From an uncultured Microbacterium sp. (GTDB lineage Bacteria > Actinomycetota > Actinomycetes > Actinomycetales > Microbacteriaceae): DNA of 64,000 nt. Below, piece after piece: positions 26,801 through 34,553 of the stretch (its first letter is position 1; each line of letters begins with the position of its first letter). The stretch covers positions 558,001-622,000 of the forward strand of contig CAJYHN010000010.1 in the NCBI GenBank assembly GCA_913774665.1, given 5' to 3'. The notes beneath the pieces are model-generated. The model saw nothing but the letters and a program-made list of their open reading frames with translations, had not been told where the DNA came from and did no database searches. The translations under genes were made by a program, and so were the position numbers.

Positions 26801-29800
26801 GAGCAACGTTCGTGCCCGCGGTGACGGGCTCGCCCTGCACGGTCACGTCGGTCTGCGAGGTCTTCTCGCCGTCGTCGCCCGTAAGCCGCAGCACATACGT
26901 TCCCTTGTCCGAGAAGCGCGCCGTGGTCGAAGCGGCCGCCGCGTCGTCGAAGAGCACCGTGGCACCCTCGGGGGCGCTCACCACGCTCCACCGCGACGAG
27001 AGCTCACCGCCGGGCAGAGCGTCGTCCTTCACGGAGCCCACCAGGGCTGCCGCGCCGCCGACCGAGGCCTGGCGGTCCTGCCAGGCGGTGATCAGCGGAG
27101 CCTGGTTGGTGGATGCCGGGGCGGCGACGCCCGTGTCGAACACCTGCAGTTCCTTCACACCGGTGCGCGCTCCGCTGGCGTGCGTGACCGTGAGCCGCAC
27201 GGCGTCTCCGGTGACCGCGGGGAACTGCACCTGGTTGTAGTTGGCGCGCGGGTAGGCGGGCGTGCGGGCCTGCTGCGGGATCACCGACCACTGTCCGCCT
27301 CGACGCACCTCGAGCGTGTAGACCGAGGGTTCCGCGTAGCCGGGCGCCGTCGCCGACGAGGAGCTGTCGTAGAAGTAGGTGCGCACGTCGTCGAAGGTCT
27401 TCTCTCCGCCGAGCTCGACGGTGAGGGAGTCCTTCGCGTTCGGTGAACCCGCGGTCCCCCAGAAGGGTTCGTTGATGGTCGTCCCGTTCACGGCGCCCGC
27501 CGGCTCGCGCCCCGCGGCCGAGAAGGTCGCGGTCGCCGAGGCGGCGAGGTTGGCGCTGCCGGTGCTCGCGGTGCGCACATCGGCACCCGCCTTGGCGAAG
27601 AGGTCGACCACACGGGCGTCGTCGGCGAACCGCACGTCCTGAGGAGCCTGGACAGTGGATGCCGTGGCGGTGGTGACCTTCGCGTCACCCTTCACGACCT
27701 CGACGGTGCCGCTGGCGGGATCGTAGACCACGTGCGAGAGCTTGTCGACGGTGAACGCGAGCTTGCCGTCGAGGAACACCGAGTACCCCTCGGGCACGTC
27801 GTCGCCGTAGTGCCGTTCGCCGCCGGGGGCGTCCCACGTGACCGTCAGGTCGCGGTCGCGGTAACGGATGTTATTCGCGGTGAAGTGATCCCAGCCGATG
27901 TCGATCGGGTCGAGCTCGATCTTGGCATCGCTGCGGGTGCGCACCCCCATGGCGTCTTCGATCATCGTGAAGTTCGTCGCGCCCAGGATCGTGTGGTGGA
28001 TCCACGAGCGGTAGTCGATCTTCGGCGGGTCCGCCGAGCCGTTGGCCCAGAACTCGTTCTGGTCGGGCAGGCGGTTGTCACCGCCGTTCTGGTAGTGCGA
28101 CCAGGCGTTCCAGTAGAGGAGCTTCTTGTACCACTCGGCGTTGATCGCGTCGGTGGGGTAGTCGCGCAACACCTTCGAGAGCATGCGGAATGTCACAGTG
28201 GAGTTGATGACCGAGAAGTTGTTGCTCCCCTGCCCACCGGTGGCGTTGTACGCGGCCTGGTCGGCCTGGTTCGCCGTGTAGAAGGGGAAGATCGGGTACT
28301 GCTTGTCGTCGGCGAACAGCCGTAGCGCCTCGACGTAGTCGTCCTTGTAGTCGGCATCCCCGGGCTTGGGCACCAGCCCCACGGTGAACGGGTAGTAGTT
28401 GTTGATCTCCTTCCATGGCACGTGCTCGCCGTTGTTCGCCATGGCGTGCTCGATGAGCTTGGAGTCGGGGTTCCAGAGCACCTTCATGACCTGCGTCTTG
28501 ATGTTCTGGGCGAAGGCGTCCATCTCATCGGCCTTGGCCGTCTCGCCGGCCGTGCGGTAGGCCTGGGCCGAGGCGAGGGCGTTGGAGTAGAGATAGGCGT
28601 TCTCGGCGCGGTCCTGGTATCCGCCCTTCCAGTGGAACGACACGGCATCCGCGTCGTTGCCCGTCATGGCGCCCCAGTTGTACTCGATCAGGCCGTTCTT
28701 GTTGAAGTCGTAGGCGTCGACGAGGCCCTTGACGTCGTCCTCGGCGTACTCGGCGAGGTTCTTGGCGATCGCGGTGGGGCCGCCGTGCAGCTCGTAGGAG
28801 CGCCAGGCCGCTTCGGAGATGTACTGCGTGTAGCTGTTCGACCAGTTGGCGGGGTCACCCGGGTTGTCGACGAACTTGTAGCTCTTGCTCGTCTCGCCGG
28901 TCGAGACCCACGGACCGTAGGAGTAGATCGGGTCGCGGAAGTACTTGAGGTCATCGATGAACATGCCCGTGGTCAGCACGATGGAGTTGTTGTACCCGAG
29001 CACCCCTTCCATCGCGACGGGGAACTGGTAGGTGTTGCCGGGCATGTCGGCGTCGAGGAAGTTATACCTCATCAGCCACCAGCGGTAGTACAGCGTCTTG
29101 TCGATGTTGTCTTCGGGGGTGTCGAGGTAGGGGACGTTCTCGGCCCACCACCGGTTGTAGGCGGTGACGTGGGCCGTGTACGCCTCGCCCGCCGACTGCG
29201 CGCGCGTGGTGTCGTACTCGGTGCGGGAGGCCGCGATCTCGTCGGTGACGAGTCCGAGCTGCAGCTTCGCGGTGACCGAGCCACCGGCGGGGACGGACAG
29301 CGTGCGCGCGAGGGTCTCGCCCGCGGGGGCGAACCCGTCGCCCGAGAAACGCGGCGACAGCTTCGTGAGGTCGTTCAGCGCCTGGACGTGGCCGACGAGT
29401 TCGTCGCCCTCCGCGGTGACGGCGTAGGGGGAGGAAGCCACGAGCTCGACGTCGACCGCTCCTCCGGTCGAGCGCACCTCGAGGTCGGTCACCAGCACGT
29501 TGGCGTCGGTGATGAACTTCGTCTGCACGACCTCGATACCGGAGGCGCGATGAACGCTCCGCCAGTAGCTCGGCGTCTGCTTGCGCTGGGAGACGTCCTC
29601 GGCGAGAGCGACATCGGTGCCGCCGACACGGGCGGTCACGGTGTATCCGGAGCGCCCGTCGATCGATTCCCAGTAGGCGAGCTGTCCACCGAAGCCGAGG
29701 ACGGCGGGGTTGTGCTCCTTCATGAAGGCGGCCCGCCCGCGGGTGAACAGCCACTGGTTGTTGTCGCCGAAGCTACCGGCGTCGCCGGTGCGGGCGAGCA

Positions 29801-30071
29801 TCTCGTCCATCCAGAAGTCGTTCGACGCGCTGGAGCCGGCGCCGGCGGCGAGGTCGGCGTCGAAGATCCTCTGCAGCTGATTGCCGGGGGTGTAGGCCAC
29901 CCCGGTGTCGGGGACGGGGGTCGGGCTTCCCGAGAACGTCGGGTAGCCGATGTCGGTGTTGGCGGCGTGTGCCGGCGCGACCACGAAGGTCGTCGCCAGC
30001 ACCGTCGCGATCGCCGCTGTGGCGATCGCGGAGCGCCCGACGCGACGGGGGGTCGTCGGATTGCAGTCCAC
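23829..30071 (-). CDS. giant secreted cell-wall-anchored glycosidase, probably GH121 beta-L-arabinobiosidase (HypBA2-like)
   Basis: A 2,080-aa exoprotein. Residues 1-36 are a signal peptide ending AHAA. Residues 40-800 form one long catalytic region of (alpha/alpha)6 type (NDFWMDEMLARTGD, YYRWWLMRYNFLDADMPGN, GLIEYNWGAMTGND, EINNYYPFTVGLVP, DYRSWIHHTILGATNF). Then: discoidin-like module about 840-980, PKD/Ig-like, second discoidin-like 1087-1233, two Big_4-like 1233-1390, Ig-like repeats, third discoidin-like 1570-1727, more Ig-like, a Gly/Pro linker near 1905, and LATTG (2026-2030) followed by a membrane span and RRRR, a sortase-E-type anchor. Size, anchor and the neighbouring GH127 and importer match B. 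longum HypBA2 (GH121); the GH family is inferred from context, not proven. Confidence 0.65.
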   Translation of the reverse strand: MDCNPTTPRRVGRSAIATAAIATVLATTFVVAPAHAANTDIGYPTFSGSPTPVPDTGVAYTPGNQLQRIFDADLAAGAGSSASNDFWMDEMLARTGDAGSFGDNNQWLFTRGRAAFMKEHNPAVLGFGGQLAYWESIDGRSGYTVTARVGGTDVALAEDVSQRKQTPSYWRSVHRASGIEVVQTKFITDANVLVTDLEVRSTGGAVDVELVASSPYAVTAEGDELVGHVQALNDLTKLSPRFSGDGFAPAGETLARTLSVPAGGSVTAKLQLGLVTDEIAASRTEYDTTRAQSAGEAYTAHVTAYNRWWAENVPYLDTPEDNIDKTLYYRWWLMRYNFLDADMPGNTYQFPVAMEGVLGYNNSIVLTTGMFIDDLKYFRDPIYSYGPWVSTGETSKSYKFVDNPGDPANWSNSYTQYISEAAWRSYELHGGPTAIAKNLAEYAEDDVKGLVDAYDFNKNGLIEYNWGAMTGNDADAVSFHWKGGYQDRAENAYLYSNALASAQAYRTAGETAKADEMDAFAQNIKTQVMKVLWNPDSKLIEHAMANNGEHVPWKEINNYYPFTVGLVPKPGDADYKDDYVEALRLFADDKQYPIFPFYTANQADQAAYNATGGQGSNNFSVINSTVTFRMLSKVLRDYPTDAINAEWYKKLLYWNAWSHYQNGGDNRLPDQNEFWANGSADPPKIDYRSWIHHTILGATNFTMIEDAMGVRTRSDAKIELDPIDIGWDHFTANNIRYRDRDLTVTWDAPGGERHYGDDVPEGYSVFLDGKLAFTVDKLSHVVYDPASGTVEVVKGDAKVTTATASTVQAPQDVRFADDARVVDLFAKAGADVRTASTGSANLAASATATFSAAGREPAGAVNGTTINEPFWGTAGSPNAKDSLTVELGGEKTFDDVRTYFYDSSSSATAPGYAEPSVYTLEVRRGGQWSVIPQQARTPAYPRANYNQVQFPAVTGDAVRLTVTHASGARTGVKELQVFDTGVAAPASTNQAPLITAWQDRQASVGGAAALVGSVKDDALPGGELSSRWSVVSAPEGATVLFDDAAAASTTARFSDKGTYVLRLTGDDGEKTSQTDVTVQGEPVTAGTNVAPEATPTAEYTAGWNNVRAVNDGKVLFTGGSQSDIWGTWSGTHPATRWLQYEWATPQRIAGAEISFWGDQTDPNSSNGVNVPKGWKAQYWNGSGWVDVSGPSAYTVARDASNAVTFDAVTTTRLRVVLQAAGTGPYAAVAVSELKVFADAPTSIEPIDVRTAVGTKPTLPATVDATYSDGSHADLAVTWAEVSDAQVAGEGSFPVSGIVPGSPLSAKATVWVRATPPGQINQVDAVTSRTQPGVAPVLPKTVGVLFNDGSRQDLPVTWNAVAADSYAAPGQFTVAGTVQSDLPGAKAASAAVTVGTGGDDTKAPTVAFQVSPAAPGSGWYTQAVAVDVTARDDQDASPRIEVRVDAGSWAAYTGTVSVTGDGAHVVQARATDAAGNTSSVAEQTVRIDTTAPAVEVTTDAVSRTIKATATDSGSGVASIEYRLGDSGGWRALTGSVLVGLDETKVQVRSTDTAGNASPVIERTVPKADGTQRRNAALLATPTASGTAAWNKVTGLNDNVQPTSSGDVAPSDNANVWGVWPAVTDQWVQYDWTEPVTVGELGVYFVSNIDAQGLGIDVPAKWEAEYWDATTSAWVPVKNAGTYGTAKDTYNTVSFDPVTTTKLRLALDPVGTEQGKGSVGIKEWQVWEQPTMPTPDTQAPVVATTVDPVAPTSGWHTGTVKVSATAIDDRDDAPKIEARVGDGEWAAYTAPVEVSTDGVTTIWFRAGDAAGNISASVQVDVKRDAAKPVADVGYNAEARTVTPAGTDTGSGVALVEYQVGGGVWIPAQGSVAVGDSATTVRVRVVDVAGNLSEVVEASISAKGTSSGGNPGTGPGAGGGDPGAEPTGSLTGKEVLRVGVTQVSPGGQLPVTVTGAAPGTVFAVEFRSTPARLGSLTIGADGTGSGVFTVPAYAEAGTHTVALMVPGGEITAQVTVVTPGASSSQTPPLATTGQDPAPARIATVLGSSVLALGLLVMAIALHRRRRSARAATSWHPVAGSRSA

Positions 30072-30207
30072 GGTGTCTGTTCCTCTCGCGCCGTTCGTCG
30101 ATGAGCGGCGGGTGCGTGGGGGGCACGCTACAGACGGGGGCGGAGATTTCGCAATGGTTTTCGTCTATTTCGAAAAAACGGCGAAAACAGCGCGCGAGCA
30201 CGCAGAT
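30072..30207. promoter_or_regulatory. upstream region of the giant glycosidase gene with a candidate operator
   Basis: An AT-rich patch in GC-rich DNA: TTTTCG (30157-30162) and CGAAAA (30170-30175) form an inverted repeat with 7 nt between. Similar TTTCG/CGAAA words stand before the ABC importer (CGAAAGGGATTTCGG near 31297), so both may bind the LacI protein encoded between them. Confidence 0.35.
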
Positions 30208-31242
30208 TCAGCGGTGAGCGATCGTCGAGCCGCGGATGACGAGCTTGACCGGCATCGGGTGCGTTCCCGCCCCCACGTCGACGCCGTCGATCGCGTCGAA
30301 CACCCGCTGCGCAGCCTGACGACCGAGCTGCTGAAGGTTCGCGTTGATGCTCGTCAGCGGCGGCCGGGCGTTCTCGGTGAGCAGTTCCCAATCGTCGTAT
30401 CCGATGACGGCGAGATCGCCCGGAACGTCGCGACCGAAATCGCGCGCGGTGTCGAGCACACCCCGCGCGATCTGGTCGGAGCCGCAGAACACGGCATCGA
30501 CTTCCGGATGCCGCTCGAGCAGCATCGCGGCGGCATCACGGCCCCAGTGCTCGTTCCATGCCGCGAACATCGGCTCGCCGACGAAGTCCAGACCCGCCGC
30601 GGCGAGCGCCGCACGCGCACCGGCGAGACGATCCTGAGCCGCCGCGTAAGACGGATCGCCGGAGATATGGGCGATGCGGCGGCGGCCGCACGCGAGCAGG
30701 TGCTCGACGGCGAGGCGGCCACCCGAGTAGTTGTCCGGCGTGAGCGACAGATCGCGCGGGTCGTCGGAGGGCGAGTAGGCGTAGACGACCGGGACCGGTA
30801 GTTCCTGACCGAGCGAGGGCCGGGGATCGGTCTGTCGCCCCACCACGATGATCCCGTCGACGCGGCGGCTCAGAAGCGCCCGTAGGTGATGTTGTTCGCG
30901 GATCGCGTCGCCGCGCGCATCGCAGAGGAACACGTTGATCTGTCCCGCACCGAAAGCATCCTCGGCGCCCATGAGGATGGGGATCACGAAGCGACCGTCG
31001 AGGTCGTTCGTGAGCAGGCCCACGGTGCCGGTACGTCCGGCCAGCAAGCCGCGCGCCATGGCGTTGGGGGTGAAGGCGAGCTCGGCGGCCGCCTCCATCA
31101 CTCGCTTGCGCGTTCCCGCGGCGACGTCGCCTCGACCGTTCAAGGCTTTCGACGCCGTCGCGATCGAGACGCCGGCGCGGCGCGCGACATCGCTGAGGGT
31201 GGCGGCCCGTACCGGGTCGGTCATCATCGGCTTCCGTTTCAT
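30208..31242 (-). CDS. LacI family transcriptional regulator of the arabinofuranoside locus
   Basis: A 344-aa sugar-sensing repressor. The N-terminal helix-turn-helix reads ATLSDVARRAGVSIATASKALNGRGDVAAGTRKRVMEAA, followed by the hinge (FTPNAMARGLLAGRTGTVGLL) and a periplasmic-binding-like effector domain (VIGYDDWELLTENARPPLTSINANLQQLGRQAAQRV). ATG at 31242 has GGAGAG 8 nt upstream; ATGs at 31227 and 31224 are alternatives. It lies upstream of the giant glycosidase on the same strand and is divergent from the importer operon (147 nt), an arrangement suited to controlling both. Confidence 0.9.
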   Translation of the reverse strand: MKRKPMMTDPVRAATLSDVARRAGVSIATASKALNGRGDVAAGTRKRVMEAAAELAFTPNAMARGLLAGRTGTVGLLTNDLDGRFVIPILMGAEDAFGAGQINVFLCDARGDAIREQHHLRALLSRRVDGIIVVGRQTDPRPSLGQELPVPVVYAYSPSDDPRDLSLTPDNYSGGRLAVEHLLACGRRRIAHISGDPSYAAAQDRLAGARAALAAAGLDFVGEPMFAAWNEHWGRDAAAMLLERHPEVDAVFCGSDQIARGVLDTARDFGRDVPGDLAVIGYDDWELLTENARPPLTSINANLQQLGRQAAQRVFDAIDGVDVGAGTHPMPVKLVIRGSTIAHR

Positions 31243-31389
31243 ATTTGTGACTCTCCGCCGTCTTGACGGATCGGCTGCACCCACGTTACCGTCCCGAAAG
31301 GGATTTCGGATATTTCGCTGATCCGCCCCGCACAGCGGTGTCGACCCCGAATGTCGCATCCGCTCAATGAAGAGCTAGAGGAGACTGCA

Positions 31390-32685
31390 ATGACCCCATT
31401 CCGGCGCCGCTTCGCCCTCCGGGCAGTGACGGCCATCCTGGCTGCGACCGCTCTCGTCGGCGGACTGGCCGCGTGTTCCGGCGGCTCCACGGCCACCGCA
31501 CCGGCCGACATCCCCGCCGAGGGCACCGACGACGGTTCGACCCTCACCCTGTGGACGCGCGCTCCGCTCGAGAAGCAGGCCAAGGACCTCGTCGCGGCCT
31601 ACAACGCGAGCCACAAGAACCAGGTCGAGCTCACCGTCGTCCCCAACGACGACTACGTCGCCAAGGTCGGAGCGGCCGCCGGATCCGGGGGTCTCCCCGA
31701 TCTGTTCGCTGCCGACATCGTCTACGTCCCGAACTGGGTCGAGCAGGGCCTCTTCCAGGACATCTCCGCGCAGATCGACGGACTGTCCTTTAAGGACACC
31801 ATCAACCAGGGCCACCTCGACGCCGGCACGCTCGACGGCAAGGAGCACGTCCTGCCCTTCGTCCTCGACCTTTCGGTGATGATGTGGAACAAGGCGCTCG
31901 TCGCCGAGGCCGGCCTCGACCCCGAGAAGGCCCCCGCCACGGTCGCCGACTTCGCCAAGACCGCCAAGGCGGTGCAGGCGCTCAACAAGCCCGGCGTCTC
32001 GGGCACCTCGACGGGACTGAACTGCGGCGGCTGCCTGCTCTTCACCTGGTTCCCCTCCATCTGGGCATCCGGCGAAGAGGTGCTGAGCGCCGACGGCACG
32101 AAGTCGCTGCTCAATAACGACGCGGCCAAGAAGGTCTACTCGACATGGAAGGACCTCGACGCCGCGGGCGCCGTCGCCCCGGGCTCCGCCGACGAGACCG
32201 GCGCCACCTGGGTGGCCGGCTTCCAAGAGGGCAAGGTCGGCATCATGCCCTTCCCCGCCACGCTGCTGTCGGGCCTGTCGTTCGACGCGGGCGTGTCGGG
32301 CATCCCGGGCGTCGACGGCGGTGAGTCGACCTTCGTCGGCGGCGACGGCGTCGGCATCTCGAAGGACTCCAAGAAGGCGGCGCAGGCGTGGAACTTCCTG
32401 TCCTGGCTCACCTCGGAGGACGCTCAGGTGGGCGTTCTCGCCAAGGACGGCAGCACCGTCAGCCGCTCCGACCTCGCCACAAACGAGTACTCGTCGAAGG
32501 ACCCCCGCCAGGTGGCCATCAACGAGGTCGCCGGCAAGGGCAAGACGCCGGTGGCGCTGAACTTCCAGCAGGCCTTCAACGCCCCCGGCAGCCCGTGGCT
32601 GACGCTCGTGCGCAACGCCGTCCTCAACGGAACCAACACCGTGGACGCCGACAACGACGAGATCACCGCCGTTCTGTCCCAGTAA
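31390..32685 (+). CDS. sugar ABC transporter substrate-binding lipoprotein
   Basis: Extracellular binding protein, 431 aa, first gene of the importer. Signal and lipobox VGGLAAC (Cys at residue 29), a Ser/Gly linker, then a family 1 binding domain: STLTLWTRAPLEKQAKDLVAAYNAS, PDLFAADIVYVPNWVEQGLFQDIS, and aromatic residues LFTWFPSIWASG that may stack on sugar rings. AGAGGAGA precedes the ATG at 31390. Ligand is likely an arabino-oligosaccharide released by the adjacent enzyme; that is inferred from context. Confidence 0.88.
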   Translation: MTPFRRRFALRAVTAILAATALVGGLAACSGGSTATAPADIPAEGTDDGSTLTLWTRAPLEKQAKDLVAAYNASHKNQVELTVVPNDDYVAKVGAAAGSGGLPDLFAADIVYVPNWVEQGLFQDISAQIDGLSFKDTINQGHLDAGTLDGKEHVLPFVLDLSVMMWNKALVAEAGLDPEKAPATVADFAKTAKAVQALNKPGVSGTSTGLNCGGCLLFTWFPSIWASGEEVLSADGTKSLLNNDAAKKVYSTWKDLDAAGAVAPGSADETGATWVAGFQEGKVGIMPFPATLLSGLSFDAGVSGIPGVDGGESTFVGGDGVGISKDSKKAAQAWNFLSWLTSEDAQVGVLAKDGSTVSRSDLATNEYSSKDPRQVAINEVAGKGKTPVALNFQQAFNAPGSPWLTLVRNAVLNGTNTVDADNDEITAVLSQ

Positions 32686-32691
32686 CCCCCC

Positions 32692-32721
32692 GCGGGGGTG
32701 CCGTCGCGGCGGCACCCCCGC
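32692..32721 (+). promoter_or_regulatory. intercistronic hairpin after the binding-protein gene
   Basis: GCGGGGGTGCCG (32692-32703) and CGGCACCCCCGC (32710-32721) form a perfect 12-bp stem with a 6-nt loop and no T run. Such hairpins after binding-protein genes commonly stabilise the 5' message or damp read-through so that more binding protein than permease is made. Confidence 0.6.
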
Positions 32722-32738
32722 ACCCCGGAAGGAACACC

Positions 32739-33644
32739 GTGGCTCTCCTCACTTCGCCCCGCCGCTCGCGCTACGGCCGTACCGCGCTGGGCGGGCCCGT
32801 CCAGGGTTGGCTCTACGCGGCACCGACGGCTCTGTTCGTCGTCGCGCTCTTCGTCATCCCCCTCCTCCTCGTGCTGCAGATGTCGGGTTCCGACTGGCCA
32901 CTGCTGCGCGGCAACACCGGACCGAACTTCCCCGAGAACTTCGTGGATGCCGTGAACCACCGTCTCTTCTGGGACTCGGTGCGCTTCACCCTGCTCTACA
33001 CCGTCATCACCACGGTCCTGCTCATCGGTCTGGGGCTCGGACTCGCTCTCCTGGTCCAGGAATCGACGGCGTGGAAGGGATTTCTGCGCACGGCCTTCCT
33101 CCTGCCGAGCGCGCTGGGCCTGGCCTCGGCATCCCTCCTCTTCTACGTGCTGTACTCCCCCATCGCCGGACCCTTCTCGAATCTCATGGAGTCGTGGGGA
33201 ATCACCTTCCTGGGCTCTCCGGAGGGGGCTCTGTGGTCCACGGTGTTCCTCATCGTGTGGCGCTTCGCCGGGTTCTACATGCTCCTGCTGCTCGTAGGCC
33301 TCCAGGGCATCCCCGAGGACATCTACGAGGCCGCGCGCATCGACGGCGGTTCGCGGTGGCAGATCTTCCGCGACATCACCGTGCCGCTGCTGCGCCCCAC
33401 CTTCGCCCTGACCACCGTGATGTGCGTGACGGGGTCACTGCTGGCGTTCGATCAGTTCTACATCCTCACCAAGGGCGGGCCCGACAACAGCACCATGACC
33501 GTGGTGCAGCTCATCTACAACATCGCCTTCCAGGGGCAGAACAGCCTGGGCATCGCCGCGGCGCTGTCGGTCATCATCCTGCTCGCCCTGGTGGTCATCA
33601 ACGTCGTGCAGCTGCGCGCGTTCCGTCGTCCCGAGGAGTCCTGA
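32739..33644 (+). CDS. sugar ABC transporter permease (MalF/UgpA type)
   Basis: A 301-aa membrane protein with six spans; the first is WLYAAPTALFVVALFVIPLLLVL. The EAA loop IPEDIYEAARIDGGSRWQIFRDITVPLLRP lies around residues 190-220 and marks the contact with the shared ATPase. GTG at 32739 follows GGAAGGA by 6 nt. No ATP-binding gene is in the operon, as usual for actinobacterial CUT1 sugar importers, which use a common MsiK-type ATPase encoded elsewhere. Confidence 0.9.
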   Translation: MALLTSPRRSRYGRTALGGPVQGWLYAAPTALFVVALFVIPLLLVLQMSGSDWPLLRGNTGPNFPENFVDAVNHRLFWDSVRFTLLYTVITTVLLIGLGLGLALLVQESTAWKGFLRTAFLLPSALGLASASLLFYVLYSPIAGPFSNLMESWGITFLGSPEGALWSTVFLIVWRFAGFYMLLLLVGLQGIPEDIYEAARIDGGSRWQIFRDITVPLLRPTFALTTVMCVTGSLLAFDQFYILTKGGPDNSTMTVVQLIYNIAFQGQNSLGIAAALSVIILLALVVINVVQLRAFRRPEES

Positions 33645-33645
33645 G

Positions 33646-34551
33646 ATGGCCCTGACCGCTGCTCCGTCACCCGCCGCCACCACGAGCACGCGCACCATCG
33701 TCGCGCCGGGAGCGCGCGAGCGCCGCCGGCCGGTGGGACGCCTTCTGTGGGGCATCCCCTCGACCATCTTCACGGGCGCCCTGGCGATCATCTTCCTGTA
33801 CCCGCTCGTGTGGACCGGGGTCGCCTCGGTGAGCCCTCAGGCCGGAACGAGTCAGACCGACGGCTGGGGCTTCGGCAACTACGCCACCCTGGCCAACTTC
33901 CAGTCGGGCATATGGGTCTACCTCGGCAACTCGCTCTTCGTGTCGTTGCTGACGGTGACCCTCACCCTGCTGGTGTCGTTCTTCGGCGGGTACGCCTTCG
34001 CCCGATTCCAGTTCCCCGGCAAGAACCTGCTCTTCCTGTCGGTCCTGGCGATCCTCATGGTCCCGTACGCGACGCTCCTCATCCCGCTGTACGTGATCCT
34101 CAATGCCGTCGGTCTTCAGAATTCCCTCGTGGGCGTCGCGCTCGTGCTGACGATGTTCCAGCTGCCGTTCTCGATGTTCATGATGCGCATCTCGTTCGAG
34201 TCCGTGCCGCGCGAACTCGACGAGGCAGCACTGGTCGACGGGTGCACGAGTTTCAGCGCTCTCTGGCGTGTTCTGCTGCCCGCGGTGAAGCCGGGGCTGA
34301 TCACGGTGGGATTGTTCGCCTTCCTGACCGCGTGGAACGACTTCATCGCCCCCCTGATCCTCATCAACGACCAATCGCGCATCACGCTGCCGCTCGCGGT
34401 GGCGAACCTCCGCGGCCAGACGATGGGCGTCATCGACTACGGGGTCACCGAAGCCGGTGTCGTCGTGCTCGCGCTGCCGTGCATCGTGCTGTTCCTGATC
34501 CTCCAACGTCACTACGTGCGCGGCTTCATGTCCGGCGCCTTCAAGGGATGA
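33646..34551 (+). CDS. sugar ABC transporter permease (MalG/UgpE type)
   Basis: Second permease, 301 aa, one nt after the stop of the first. It begins with a 40-residue Thr/Arg-rich cytoplasmic part, then six spans (TIFTGALAIIFLYPLVWTGV first). The EAA loop is VPRELDEAALVDGCTSFSALWRVLLPAVKPGL near residues 186-216. The stop is followed at once by the GH127 gene. Confidence 0.9.
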   Translation: MALTAAPSPAATTSTRTIVAPGARERRRPVGRLLWGIPSTIFTGALAIIFLYPLVWTGVASVSPQAGTSQTDGWGFGNYATLANFQSGIWVYLGNSLFVSLLTVTLTLLVSFFGGYAFARFQFPGKNLLFLSVLAILMVPYATLLIPLYVILNAVGLQNSLVGVALVLTMFQLPFSMFMMRISFESVPRELDEAALVDGCTSFSALWRVLLPAVKPGLITVGLFAFLTAWNDFIAPLILINDQSRITLPLAVANLRGQTMGVIDYGVTEAGVVVLALPCIVLFLILQRHYVRGFMSGAFKG

Positions 34552-34553
34552 CC

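Noticed and set aside
23856-27446. 1,196-codon plus-strand frame opposite the giant glycosidase
   Set aside because: Arg/Gly/His-rich shadow translation without domains, opposite a protein with signal peptide, modules and anchor.
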